This document shows positions 23,570 to 35,019 of a stretch of 64,000 nt of DNA, piece after piece. The position numbers were made by a program, and so were the translations under genes. Within the stretch, counting starts at the first letter, position 1. Every line of letters begins with the position of its first letter. The stretch is taken from contig JAQFVV010012394.1 in assembly GCA_028023455.1 (NCBI GenBank), forward strand, positions 22,586,900 to 22,650,899, in the 5' to 3' direction. This stretch comes from Epiperipatus broadwayi (taxonomy: Eukaryota; Onychophora; Udeonychophora; Euonychophora; Peripatidae). The notes below the pieces were generated by a model that was not told the origin of the DNA, made no database searches, and saw nothing but the letters and a program-made list of their open reading frames with translations.

Positions 23570-25250
23570 TGGTGTAATGTAATGATCGCACACACTGCGG
23601 TCACACATATAGATATTTAACATTGAAAGAATGTTAAATATTGTGCTTGGATTATAAAAAAGTGAGGTTAAAAATTTACAAAACAAAGATCGAAAAGATT
23701 CTTATCTTTTACCCTCCAAAGTTCAGATTTTAGAAAGAATAAAATATTAAGGTTAAAAAATATCGATATCATGTGTTTAATGTAAGATTAAAAAAATGAG
23801 AAATGAAATATGAATAAAATAAAAACTTAATGATATAAAAACAAAAGTGATAGTTGGGAAGTTTAAATAAAATATAAGTAAAATTTAGAATGCAACGAAA
23901 AAGATAAAGATCTGGTCTTAAAATTACACATTTTGACGAAAATGAAATGCATGTGTAAATGTATGAACAAAGAGAGTAAGGTTTATTTCATGTCAAAATG
24001 AAATAATTTTATTCAAGAAAGTGACTGATAAATAAATGTAAAATATTATATTATAAAATTGTATCAAATTGAAAGTAATTTTGTATAAGTTGTTGAAAGC
24101 ATTTTTAAAGTAAAAAGGTGTGAAATAAAAAAACCCCGCAAGAGATCAAGACAAGGAAGGAATTTGAAAAATAAAGAACATTAATTAATTAATTGGAAAA
24201 CAGTATTAGGAGGCTTCAGTGAAGACACTGCTCTGATAAGAAGCAGAGAAATATAATAGAATGCAGATTGAACTATAAGAACATGAAAACAAGCTATAAC
24301 ATAATGGAAGCTTCAAGTATGTGTGGCTAAGGGCCAGTTGCGATCGCCGGTCGATCCAGACTTCCGTGCTATAATGGTTCGCGTCTCGATGTAACAACTG
24401 CCGATGTAGCACTTGCCAAAGAGTTCGTTTTTTGCCTTGCCTTGATGCCCACAATATGGAGGAGTTCCAACAATCAAATCTAACCGAAGAGCGACCATTC
24501 CCTACTAAAGAAGTGGGAAAAATTCCAGGGGACGGTCAGCAAGACTCCAAGTTTATTCAAAGACTTAATGACCTAGGTAATTATGAATAAGACATTTTAT
24601 ATAATTATGTGCACATACCTTTAAATTTAATGCAATTGCCAATCCCACATATAATGAGATAGACATTAATTAGCCTCTTCAATATTTGGAATGACTATAA
24701 AGGGATAAATTATTTCCACAGATTGCAATCATTTATAGAATCTTCTACTGTATTTATTTATTTTTTTGTAGTATTATAGCATAATCTGTTTTTTTTATAT
24801 TGAGTGTTAATAATTTTGAATGTTTCTTTTATTATAATTTATTGAATTAAATATCCTTTATTTATATAAAATCTGTTTCGTCTCTTTCTTCGCCACTTCC
24901 AAAAATAATATAATCTGAGGGTTTGGAAATAATTATTATGCATTTGAGTACGTAATTAACACGTGAAGCTAGTGGTGCAGTATTTGATCCCATTAAATTT
25001 ATAATTATCCAAGCGCTGTAACTCTGTTAAATCTTACAGCAGTCGGGAGAAGGTTGACCGGGAAATATAACCTGGTGCTATACCCGTATAGCATACAGGT
25101 TCGGTCAAGTGCGGATATAGACTCGTTTATGTCCGTATTTTCTCTCTGCTTGCGGTAGTGGAAAGTGGGCAATCTTGAATTATAAGAATTCCCCATTATA
25201 TCTATATAAAAGGGAAGTTTAAGCCTTTTGATCGCCGGGTTTCCGTTACA
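23570..25250 (+). repeat. Complete 3' LTR
   Basis: This 1681-bp LTR starts TGGTGTAATGTAATG and ends TTTCCGTTACA (TG...CA). It follows the polypurine tract. It matches the inverted copy at 17045-18740 over nearly its whole length and the truncated copy at 18737-19636 over its 3' 898 bp, all with scattered substitutions and small indels. The outer border meets ATATATATAT. Confidence 0.88.
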
Positions 25251-25758
25251 ATATATATATCAAGTGTTTGGAATATTATAAATAATAATAATTATATGGA
25301 TATGTATATATTAAATAAATTCATCGAATGTTTATATGAAGATGATTGCTAATCAGTCAAAGCTGTCAATAAAGTACTGTGAAAAGTGCATAATGAGAAG
25401 TGTTTTTTTTTTTTTGTAAAAATCATATAGAAGTCCTTTTATTCTGATGATGCAAACATATAAGTTTAGCAATTTTAGTAACTGGTTACTGAAGCTCTTC
25501 ATAGAATTTTTTCTGCTATGGAAATAAAGCCTAGTATTATCAACTAGACATGAAAAGATCAAAATCAATGACAGATTAATGATTATCCAATCAAAAGTAG
25601 TTCAAATTTCAGTTTTGTTTTTAGTTAGACAAAAAAACGGTTTTCTTTATTAAAAACAAGTTTTCTTAATCTATAATAAAAAATTATTAATTTTTTTATG
25701 GATTTGTGACTCGCTTACATATATGAATATGCATCTACGTATTCATTGTTCAAATTAC

Positions 25759-25882
25759 CTGTTATGCGATGCAATGTTTCATTCAAGACTGACATACCAG
25801 TGACTTCTTTAAATGTAATTACATCTCCAGATTCAAATCCGTGCATTTTATTTTCTAAACATGTGACCACTCCTGGATTGTT
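25759..25882 (-). CDS. UBA6: UBA6 exon (FCCH domain)
   Basis: This internal exon of 124 nt follows an ATTTTTAG acceptor and ends ATAACAG before GTAATT. It encodes [15 protein letters not shown], then [15 protein letters not shown], and ends LHRIT plus the first base of a split valine codon. The NPGVVTCLE and HGFESGD motifs are hallmarks of the FCCH half-domain of ubiquitin E1 enzymes. The LNETLHRIT ending matches the UBA6 version (LNGSIQQIT in vertebrates, from memory). Phase 0 at the 5' side and phase 1 at the 3' side fit the neighbouring exons exactly. The composite LTR element ends 508 bp downstream in transcription, at 25250. Confidence 0.93.
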
Positions 25883-26089
25883 CTAAAAATAATTTTTTAT
25901 AAAATCATAATTATAAAAAATATACATTGTTGATAAAAATTTGATGAATTAACTCTAAACAATATCATATGAGTATGTTTATCATTTTCAATTCAAACTG
26001 TACAAGTTCTGCCTTTTTTCTCAATGAGGAGTTATAGGACAAGCTTTTGCTATGCAACGCTTACATATTATAATGCTTACATATATACA

Positions 26090-26890
26090 TTGACAGATGT
26101 GTATCCAACAAGAAGCACAGTTGACTTTTCATTAAACAATACCAATATATAAATTCATAAATTTTTATAAATTCCCATAGAATAACAAAATAGCATTAAT
26201 AAATTACATATTTAAGTGGTATTCAATTTAATATTTACATATTTGAAGGTAAGATTATTTTTAAATGAGTTGGATTATAAGCACCATCTTGTCAATTAAC
26301 TTTATGTTAATACAAAAGAGACTTTAGTTAAATTAACACTAAAATTCATGTTAAAACTTTAACAACAAATTCCGTGTTATGAATCTATTTAAATGACTGT
26401 GTTTAAGGTGAACTCGAATTCCCATACAGCTGATGAAGACAGATATTTATTGACAAAAATGTGTTCTGCAAAAGGCTTAGTTGATTTTTGATCAAACATT
26501 GCCATACATAAGATCACAAGTTTCTATAAATTTCCAGAGAGCATAAATAAAGAATGTTAATAGATTCAACATTTATACAATATTAAATTAATTAATTAAT
26601 ATTTACATACTTAAAATGTCCATTTGAAGACAAGGATGGTTAAAAATAAGTTGGATTACAGGCTCCGCCTTGTCAATTAACATTAAGCAAATGTAAAAGA
26701 ATCTTTAATTAAATAACTACTAAAATTCACATTCAACTGATGTTCTACACAACTGATGAAGTCGGGTTTGATTAACAGAAATACATGCCTTGCAAAAAGT
26801 TTAATTGATTTTTCATCAAAAGTTGTCATACATATAAGATAAGTTTCTATAAATTTCCAGAGGGTGTAAATATAGTTTATAGATTCACTA
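26090..26890. repeat. Diverged tandem repeat, about 320-365-bp unit, 2-3 copies
   Basis: Landmarks recur in order. GACTTTTCATTAAACAATACC near 26123, GATTTTTGATCAAACATTGCC near 26481 and GATTTTTCATCAAAAGTTGTC near 26808 are each followed by a CATA-rich segment and TTTCTATAAATTTCC. A second landmark, GTCAATTAACTTTATG / GTCAATTAACATTAAG, precedes them. It is non-coding, and the last unit is partial. Confidence 0.6.
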
Positions 26891-26998
26891 TAAAATTAAA
26901 TATAGCCCTATAATTATATGGGAATATAAAAATAAATAATTGTTGTAATTGGGTTAATTTTTCTGATGAAATAAATTGGTATATATATATTGACAATG

Positions 26999-27277
26999 AC
27001 AAACAAAGACAAAACTCTCCAAACAGTAGTGCCACCCTGTGCCAAACAGAGTAATCAATGGATTCCAGAAGGCTTGTGCATAAAATCCCTATCTAGTGCC
27101 TACTCATCCAATATCCCCAGACTAGTTTCTGGCTTGCGGCCAACATCAGTGAGGAGCCTTGGATCTCAGAGCACTGCACCTAGATCTTAGGATCTAATGC
27201 AACCCTCCACTACTGTTTGGAGAGTTTTGCCTTTGTTTACAACAATTATGTGCTAGTATAGAGATGGTGATCATGTG
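26999..27277. mobile_element. Hairpin-ended retroposon with central domain and 14-bp TSD
   Basis: Flanked by perfect ATATATTGACAATG duplications (26985-26998, 27278-27291). The outer arms (ACAAAACTCTCCAAACAGTAG at the left, its complement near 27210-27236 at the right) match the hairpin of 7343-7489. The 3' tail with ATGTGCTAGT and ending GATCATGTG is the same as in that element. Between the arms sits a 150-bp central part (CCAGACTAGTTTCTGGCTTG, CAGTGAGGAGCC, CTAGATCTTAGGATCT) that recurs alone at 56191-56372. The 66-codon frame inside is incidental. Confidence 0.75.
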
Positions 27278-27667
27278 ATATATTGACAATGCATGGAAAA
27301 GAAAGTTCTGTTGTATTTCGTAAATAATATATATAATTTTATCGTAGAAAAATATATATATATAATATAAAATCATTGCTTAACATACAAATTAGTATAA
27401 TCATATTAATTTAAATACAGTATATTAAAACATTAATTCACACAGTAAATAAATAAATAAAAAATTAAGACAACCTAAAAAAAAACCAATTTATATAATA
27501 GAAAAATAAGTTCATATACAGAATTTTTACATCATATATAAAAAGTAATAATATTTACAAAGTATCACTACTCACTTAATGTTCTCATTGCTTTATTTTA
27601 TTTCAATGTATGGGTATTATATACATTATATGTGTATATTTGATTCACTCAAAATGAATGTTTTGCA

Positions 27668-27805
27668 TTACTCAAAAAAAAAAAACTTAATGGCTTTATT
27701 TGCTTAGGTGTTTATAAGAAGTTAGAGTATACCAGAACTGGAACTGATGCAAGCTTATTCTCCAGAATCTGATACTCTACCACTTTACTAAATCATGCAG
27801 GCCTC
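27668..27805. repeat. SINE-like repeat, copy 1
   Basis: AATGGCTTTATTTGCTTAGG through CTCCAGAATCTGATACTCTACC aligns with 29925-30055. An A-run precedes it. It is non-coding and a tRNA origin is possible but unproven. Confidence 0.5.
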
Positions 27806-27839
27806 TTTAGCATCATTGATAAAAATCAACTCATTAAAA

Positions 27840-29650
27840 TCTATAAATAGGTAAATACAACTACATCATCTGCAAAATCTAAATGACTTAAATAATCTCC
27901 ATTTACTTTCACTCCTTTAGTTTCCCATTTTAATCCACAAAATACTTTTTGGAGCACTGTTGTAAAAAGTTTTGGAGATATGAGAGTTACCTTGTCTTAC
28001 ACCCTTCTCAATGTTAATTGTTGCTATTGCATTTTATAAATATTCTTTAAAATATGACTATATCCTGGATCTATACCTTGAAGATCCAGCTTTAATCACT
28101 GAAGAAATGTTTATAGAATCAAATGCCTTTTCATAATCTACAATTCCAAAACATAATGGCAACTCATATTCATTTGTCCTTTCTATAACTTCTCTCAATA
28201 CCTGGATGTGATCTACAGTTCTAAAACCACTTTTAAATCCAGCTTGTTCTCTTGGTTGATGGAAATTCAATGTTCTCTGTAGATGAGTTGTAATTATCTT
28301 GGAAAACTTTGTATAAAACTGATAAAAGGCTGATAGGTCTGTAATTTCTAATATCTTCTTTATCACCTTTTTTAAATATTTTACTGCATTCTTCCAATCA
28401 TTTGGTACATCTTTACATACTAAATCTTATTTAATTATTACAATCAAGATATTAAAAGTAAGATTCTGTCTCCAGCCTTGCATAACTGATTATGAATATA
28501 CCTCTTAAATGCCATATTCCATTTGGCTGATAAATTAATTTCGCTCTGAGTGATGACAAAGGTATGCTTATAAACATCAGAACTCGAAAGAATAATAGGG
28601 TTCACTTCCTGGCCCATGCTTTGACATATAGAAAAAAAAAAAACCTCTGAAGAATAAATGGGGATTCATTTTATTCTTGATCTTTGCTCAATATCTAGTA
28701 TTTTCAATTCATAGCCTGGGGGAGTGATTTACATCCTTTGTTTATATAATTCTTTATAAGATTCTTTCACACATTTCTTGTTGTCATCTCTCTTTTTAGT
28801 AACAGTTCCACCTTTTCTACTTAATGTATAAATAAGTTTCCTACTAATACAAAGATATTTTATACTTTTGGTACTCTTATTCTCTTCTATAGATGTGCTT
28901 GCTAATTCACAATTATATTATCTTATATTGTTTCTAATTCTTTTGCATACCATTTTACGAAATTCTAGATATTCAATCCTATATTTTTCTGTTCTTCATA
29001 AAATATCTTGGCTCAGTAGAAATTTTACTGGTCAATTGCTGCCTTTTTTGTACTAGTTATCTTTGTTTGCAGTTCTTAAAAATATATCGGTCATCTTTCA
29101 ATTAATTTTGTTCAAATCTGAACCATTTTCAAAATCTGTTAATACTTTTAAATGATTTGCAAATTATAATTTAAATTCACTGGAATGTTTCTGAAATTGA
29201 GAAATATCAACTGTGAATACTGTTTTAATAATTTTTGTTTCTAGTTTTGCATTTTCACATAATCAACACAATTGCCATGTAATTGAATTTAAGAACATTA
29301 CAATATTGGAGTACATATTCTCTGTTAATCAAAATATAATCCAATTCAACCGTATCTTCATTTAGATGTAACCATGTCCATTTTCATTTAGCATTTTTCT
29401 CAAAGAAAAAAATCATTATATACAGTTTTTCTTCTACAAATTCAACCAGCTATATCCTCTCTCATTTTTATCACCACAATCGAATTTACCCACAGTGTTT
29501 TCATCTTTCAATCGTTTACCAATTTTAGCACTAAAGTCTGCCACGATCATTTAAAAACATTTTTTGATCTGATCAAAAGCCTTTTGTACATTCATAATAA
29601 AAATCTTCTACTCATCAGAATAAAAACTTGAGGAAAAAACTTGAATTATC
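27840..29650 (-). mobile_element. Broken RTE-type LINE copy
   Basis: On the minus strand this is collinear with 59229-62521 but lacks both ends. The endonuclease remnant is at 29100-29650 (including the GDFNARIG region near 29520-29550), the linker at 28725-29100, and the RT at 27850-28430. A 102-codon frame at 28058-28366 preserves [30 protein letters not shown] and flanks. About 28435-28720 is not LINE sequence and is an insertion of unknown type. It is non-functional. Confidence 0.78.
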
Positions 29651-29924
29651 TTATATATAATAAATATGGTGATAAAAAAATAAATGGTTTTATAAATTCC
29701 AATAAATTTTAAACTGAATAATATTAAGCATATACTAAAAAAAATTTACATTTAATTATAGTACTCTATCATGTTGACACAAATATTTCCATAGATAAAA
29801 AAATTTCAAATTGTTTTTTGGGTTTTTTGCGTGAAATGATGGGAAAGAATCCATTTCAAGATAAGAAACATTGGGAGATGGACAGACTTGATTATTGTTA
29901 TCATGCATATTTCAAAATAAAAAT

Positions 29925-30055
29925 AACTGAATAGCTTTATCGCTCAGGAGGTCATAAAGAACTTGAGTACTGGAAGTATCAGATCTGGTTGCAATCCATA
30001 GACCTTAAATTCCAGAGTCTTCCACTCCACCACTGCATCAAATCCCACAGGGCAA
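29925..30055. repeat. SINE-like repeat, copy 2
   Basis: ATAGCTTTATCGCTCAGGAGG is followed by GATCTGGTTGCAATCC, which resembles a pol III B box (GGTTCRANNCC), and then CCAGAGTCTTCCACTCCACC. It aligns with 27668-27805. A tRNA-derived SINE is the likely origin (inference). Confidence 0.5.
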
Positions 30056-30065
30056 TGGGTACAAT

Positions 30066-30800
30066 GCAAATAAAAAATAAGATATATAAGAATTTACTGC
30101 TTACACATAGTTATATATCCTAGTCTCATATTACTACATTTGTAGGCATATAGATAAAAATGATTATTTTGTGACATTACATTTAAAAAAAATATAAGTC
30201 TAGAGTTAAAAACATAGTAGAGCAGTGATTTATATAATTAACTTCCCGGTGTCTGTAATTGAGATCACATCTACATGTATTTATCTAAATCATTTTTTTT
30301 TTTAGCATGAATGATTGGATCCACTCAGTAGGACAATATGCCTCAGGTTATTACTACTGCTGGTCATAGATAGTGAATTTTTTATCATTGGTAAAAAAAA
30401 AAATGATATTATTAAAACAAAGTTTTTAAAAAAGTTTACTCCGCAATGTAAAAGAATTCACAGGGTTAGTTGTATGAGTAATTTCTCAACAGATCTTGTA
30501 ATTTTCAAGCACTCTAGTGATAAACTGATCATTTGATGATTCCATTTAATTACTCTGATACATTTTCGTTTTTTCCAAATTTACATTACACAGGTGAAAA
30601 TTGATTCTAGAATTTTTAGCTCAAGTCCATCATTCTATCACTGCACTAAAATGCATAAAGCTTCACAGTTGTGATTAGTTGACATTTCAAAGAGGTCATA
30701 CTCATTTTCTTAGGACTATTATACTCGGGAAAGCTGTGCACATACATAAAAATATATACAATAATTTTTTTATTGAATTTCAGTTGTAATTTATAATTAC
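30066..30800. other. UBA6 intron, no gene seen
   Basis: AT-rich intron between the SINE-like repeat and the exon at 30801. The frame at 30315-30536 has no domain signal. Confidence 0.55.
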
Positions 30801-30923
30801 CTTTGTAATATTTGCAATAAATATTTCTTTGCACTCTTCTCCATTTGGATCGTATACTTCAAATTTGTCTCCAAAATCACAAAATACAGTAGAAAATACA
30901 CCCAAGACATCTGATGAAATAAA
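30801..30923 (-). CDS. UBA6: UBA6 exon (start of first catalytic-cysteine half-domain)
   Basis: This internal exon of 123 nt (41 codons, phase 0/0) follows a TATACAG acceptor and ends ACAAAG before GTAATT. It encodes FISSDVLGVFSTVFCDFG, then a segment ending EIFIANITK. The FCDFG motif and the preceding F-I-(S/A)-D-G pattern are shared by UBA1 and UBA6. The wording around EVYDPNGEE and EIFIANIT is closest to UBA6. It lies where the first adenylation half-domain passes into the FCCH domain, which does not carry the active-site cysteine. It joins in frame with 54511-54591 upstream and 25759-25882 downstream. A tandem LINE tail on the same strand starts only about 60 bp upstream of the acceptor. 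Confidence 0.92.
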
Positions 30924-30986
30924 CTGTATAAAAAAATATATACATTAGTTATTCATCAACATTGACATAAATATAAACTATTATTG

Positions 30987-31730
30987 TAATGTGATGTGAT
31001 GTACTGTAGCTTCTTCTTAAACGAAGTCAAGAATCTCTCAGCAATTATGCCCAGAGAAACCTGTTAGCCACTTTATTTTCCATTCCCTAGTCTAAGTTTT
31101 CCCATATTCTGCTCCATCCCATTTCCACAACATAATCTTTGTCAACTCTATGACCTTTATATCTAAATCCCCCTTATCTTTTCCCAAACCCAGCATAAAC
31201 ACCAATAATTCATTTTCTGTATAATCACTTTTTTCATATTTATTCTGCCATAACTTCATTATATGTACCCTTTCTGTTTTCAAGCATTTACATTCAATTA
31301 ACAGATGCCTAATATACTCTATTTCTTCATTACATAATTTACAGACTAAATCATCCATATTTTTCCATTTACATGTATATTCTCTCGTTGCTAAAGATCC
31401 CGTTCGAGCCTTAAACAATAAACTACTTTCCTTACTATTATCATATATTAACTCGCACCTAATATTCTGTTTATTTCTATATATATTAAAACTTTTTATT
31501 CTCCATACTAGTTCTCCATCTCTTTAACTCCCTATTTTTTATTGGTAAATCTTCTTTTATCCCATTCCTTACCACTATAACACTCAACAATCCTCCTAAC
31601 ACAATCATCCCATCTTTTGTACAAATATACTGATATAAATTCTTTACCCAAATCTTTTGCATACCGCATTACCCTTCTCACCCATCTTGCTGCCTGCCCT
31701 TTACTCATAACCCAATTAAATACTATTTTG
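30987..31730 (-). mobile_element. LINE 3' tail, tandem copy 1
   Basis: Minus-strand 3' fragment of a non-LTR element. The frame 31092-31418 encodes FKARTGSLATREYTCKW, then a zinc-knuckle-like C-x2-C-x8-H-x4-C (VCKLCNEEIE, HLLIECKCL), and ends WKWDGAEYG. Earlier remnants near 31450-31700 correspond to the SKGQAARWVRR-type segment. The 3' end is a short tandem tail (CATCACATCACATTA on the minus strand). It is head-to-tail with copy 2 with no intervening base, and the unit is 744 bp. Confidence 0.75.
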
Positions 31731-32488
31731 TAATGTGATGTAATGCACCGTGACTTCTCCTTAAACGGAGTCAGGAATCTCTCAGCAACTATGCCCAGAG
31801 AAATCTGTTAGCCACTTTACCTACCATTCCTCATTCTAAGTTTTCCCATATCCTGCTCCATCCCATTTCCATAACATAATCATTGTCAACTCTATGGCCT
31901 TTATATCCAAATCCCTCTTATCTTTTCCCAAAACCAACATAAAAACCAATAATCTACTTTCTGTATAATAATCTATATATCCTTTATTCATATTTATTCT
32001 TCCATAATTTCATTATTTGTACCCTTTCTGTTTTCAAGCACTTACATTCAATTAACAGATGCGTAATACTTTCTATTTCTTCCTTACACAATTTACAGAC
32101 TAAATCACCCATATTTTTCCATTTACATGTATATTCTCTTGGTGCTAAAAATCCCAATCGAGCCTTAAACAATAAACTACTTTCCTTACTATTATCATAT
32201 ATTAACTCGCACCTAATATTCTGTTTACTTCTATATATATTTAAACTCTTTTTACTCTCCATACTAGTTCTCCATCTCTCTAACTCCCTATTCTTTATTA
32301 ATAAATCTATTCTTTTATCCCATTCCTTACCACTATAATACTCAACAATCCTCCTAAAACAATCATCTCATCTTTTGTACAAATATATTGATATAAATTC
32401 TTTATCCAAATCTTTTGCATACCGCATTACCTTTCTCACCCATATTGTTGCCTGCCTTTTACTCGTAACCCAATTAAATACTATTTTG
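31731..32488 (-). mobile_element. LINE 3' tail, tandem copy 2
   Basis: A second copy of the same 3' fragment with the same 5' truncation point (TACTATTTTG on the plus strand). The frame 31984-32262 encodes SKKSLNIYRSKQNI, then FKARLGFLAPREYTCKW and the VCKLCKEEIE...HLLIECKCL zinc-knuckle-like motif. Identical truncation in both copies argues for tandem duplication of one insertion, followed by divergence by substitutions and small indels. Confidence 0.75.
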
Positions 32489-32632
32489 AACGCATGCATT
32501 TAAGTACTCTCTATTGTGAAAATAAGATATGACTATTTACATAGTATTATCAACTTAGCCTTCTTCATGTATTGATAAAATTATTAAAAATTAAACAAAT
32601 TCACCTGAATTATTACTGTTACAATGCTTATT

Positions 32633-32790
32633 TCGTTAAAATTAATGAACTTTAGTATTAACTCAGCAACAATCTTCTTCAGAGCTATAAGTAATATATA
32701 AATACATAAATAATATTTATATTTATCTTATAACTCTGAAGATTGCTGGTCAATCGAAACTGTAAAGTTGATTAATTTTAATAAAACAAG
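32633..32790. repeat. Foldback element
   Basis: Inverted arms TTAAAATTAATGAACTTTAG...CAATCTTCTTCAGAG (32637-32690) and CTCTGAAGATTGCTGGTCAA...TTAATTTTAATAAA (32735-32786) flank an AT-rich loop. The GAAGATTGCTGGTCAATC motif is shared with other foldbacks in this window. There is no ORF. Confidence 0.6.
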
Positions 32791-34817
32791 CATGTAGCAG
32801 AAATAAAGTGAATTTAATTTTTTATAAATAATAGCCAAATTTTGAATTGTACATTAACAATATAGGACTCATAGTATTGGTTTTAGGAATTCCTTTTAGT
32901 CAGTTATGCCAAACTTTAAGCATCACTAATCACAAGCCAAAAGAGACCTGTAGTTAATTTATATTAAACATTTTTACGTTTTATTTTCAGGTGTAAAATT
33001 CAACATAAATTTAAGCAAGAGCAAAAAAAAAAAAAAAATTTATTACATTTATCATTTACAAGAATACTAACACAGATGAAATCTTGTTATAACAGAGATA
33101 ACAAACTGTTGCTATTAATAAAAAATAAATATAATAACAACTGACATAATACAAGGAATTAATTAGATTCAAATTTAATCTATAGAGAAAGAGTTTAAAG
33201 GAATAAATGATATTTGTATTGTAATTTGTAAAAACCAGATGTTGTGATCAATATATTTTCTTCGAACATTTATGAATCCTTTAAAAGGGTGGCAACAATG
33301 CAATAAAATATAAATATTCTGAAATAATCAGTTTAATTCTAAAGGAAACTAAAATGATATTAAAAGTTTTAAATAGATGTGTTTTTAATAGATTAAACAG
33401 CTTTTATCTAAAAACAATTTAAATTAAGAAATAAATAATAAAACAACAATACATGAAAGTTAAACGATGATTATTATTGAAGATATATATATAAGTTAGA
33501 GTTAGTATTTGTTTCATTACTTGCTAAGATATTTGATAGAGACATGAGTTACTATATGAAATATTTTAAAGAACTGGGGAAAAAATTATATATAATAAAA
33601 ATTTTTGTTAAATTAAAAAATATTCTTTCCTATAGGGATATTTTCTACTCTATTTGATATTTATATAAATGAAGCTACTATGCTGATAAAAATGGAATTA
33701 GCATAGGAGATAGATAAGAAGGTTTATTGCAGCAATTTTCTGAAAATAAGGCAACTATCATAAATAGTGAAAAAGAGCTTAATAAAATACATATTTAAAA
33801 AAAATGACGAAATTTGCAATGCTTGGGAGAAAAATATATTCAATTAGAATTAAATTTTTATAAAAATAATTGTGCAGGAAACATTTAGAAATGAATTTAT
33901 CTGACAATAACTTTAAATAAGGATGAGGATTTTAAAGTTTAAAAAGAACTTTTAATAAATTTCAAGAGTATTACGAATAACATTGATGTTAAGATTTTAA
34001 AAAAAGCGATTTATTAAATATTATCTATTATTAAATATTATATATTAGCCAGGAAGAAAGCATAAATTCAGGTAATTAAAGGAGAGGTAAAAAAAAATTA
34101 GAAAATTTAGATACAGATGCAAAAAAGATAGAAAAAGATAAATTGGAAGAATATGCAAAAATGTAAAAGTGCTGATATATTTTAAAATATATATATATGC
34201 TTAAAATTAAAAATTATGACATTTATAGGATAATATAGAAAAAGATAGACAGTAGAAATAATACTTTATCAAAATCAAGTTCAACCAGAAGAATAAGAAC
34301 TGCTTCCTTCAAGTAACATCTTATATGTTTAAGATCTGAGTCACAAATGTGGCTAATTTTAAGTGAAGACCTTTTAGTTTGATTAGCCTGCATAAAGACT
34401 TAATCCATGTAGGTTGACCAATTTTCATAATAAACCAAACTGAACACTTCTAATGAGCTAACTTTAGCCATTTTGTTTTTTTTTTTCTGCTGTTGGGGGG
34501 TGGATAGCCACTCATGTTTGAGTTTTTAATTGTTATTGTTATGCTAATAATGGTAGCCGTCAATATTTGTAATTAATAATACAGATCTAAACAATCCATA
34601 GAGGAAGATCCTGTCATGACTGCATCAAATCTGTCATGTTTATATGCAAATGTAAAGAATAGACTGATATAAATACGACTGAATATTTATTTCATGTATA
34701 TCAATATTTATAAATTTGTTCAAGGCTGTTTAAATCTGTTGATATATATATTAATCAATAAAGCAATTCATGTGACTTGTTTTAAGCTTGTATTACAGAT
34801 ATGTAATATAGGGAGTG
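32791..34817. other. UBA6 intron, no clear gene
   Basis: Very A-rich on the plus strand. Between 33500 and 34150 the frames read K/I/E/N-rich peptides broken by stops, possibly an old retroelement remnant, but I cannot match motifs. The rest is featureless. Confidence 0.5.
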
Positions 34818-35006
34818 TACCAATAGCTCTAACAAGCACTTATTGATACGAGAAAGCATTCAAAATCTCTGTCTAGAATAATCCCTGTTCTCAGACTGGT
34901 TTCGAGCTTTTGGCTCAACTTAGTGAGGCACTAGCACATTCAGACCCTAGATCCAAAATAACCAACTCAAAGCCAGCACTTATCTAACACATAACTATTG
35001 GTAGTT
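34818..35006. mobile_element. Foldback retroposon related to the central domain at 27 kb
   Basis: Imperfect arms TACCAATAGCTCTAACAAGC at the left and the complement of GCTTATCTAACACATAACTATTGGTA-like sequence at the right enclose a middle part. That part, CTCAGACTGGTTTCGAGCTT...CTTAGTGAGGCACTAG...CCCTAGATCC, resembles that of 27050-27190 and 56230-56370. Family assignment is inference. Confidence 0.45.
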
Positions 35007-35019
35007 GTGACTTACGTCC

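Larger units (their letters stand above)
17045..25250 (+). mobile_element. Composite non-autonomous LTR retrotransposon (Ty3/gypsy-like gag)
   Basis: The order is inverted LTR, truncated LTR, PBS-like site, long leader, gag in two frames, about 780 bp of non-coding sequence, polypurine tract, and complete 1681-bp LTR (TG...CA). I find no protease, reverse transcriptase, RNase H or integrase in the roughly 3.9-kb internal region. The element would thus depend on a partner for replication. Possible ATATAT duplications flank the whole unit, but they lie in (AT)n tracts and are weak evidence. Both host junctions are U5 ends, which is not a normal integration product. It sits antisense to UBA6 inside its 22.7-kb intron. 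Confidence 0.8.

Noticed and set aside
17045-25256. A firm target-site duplication for the LTR composite
   Set aside because: Both flanks are (AT)n, so ATATAT on each side can arise by chance.
33500-34150. Degenerate reverse transcriptase in the A-rich stretch
   Set aside because: K/I/E-rich broken frames were suggestive, but no RT block could be placed.
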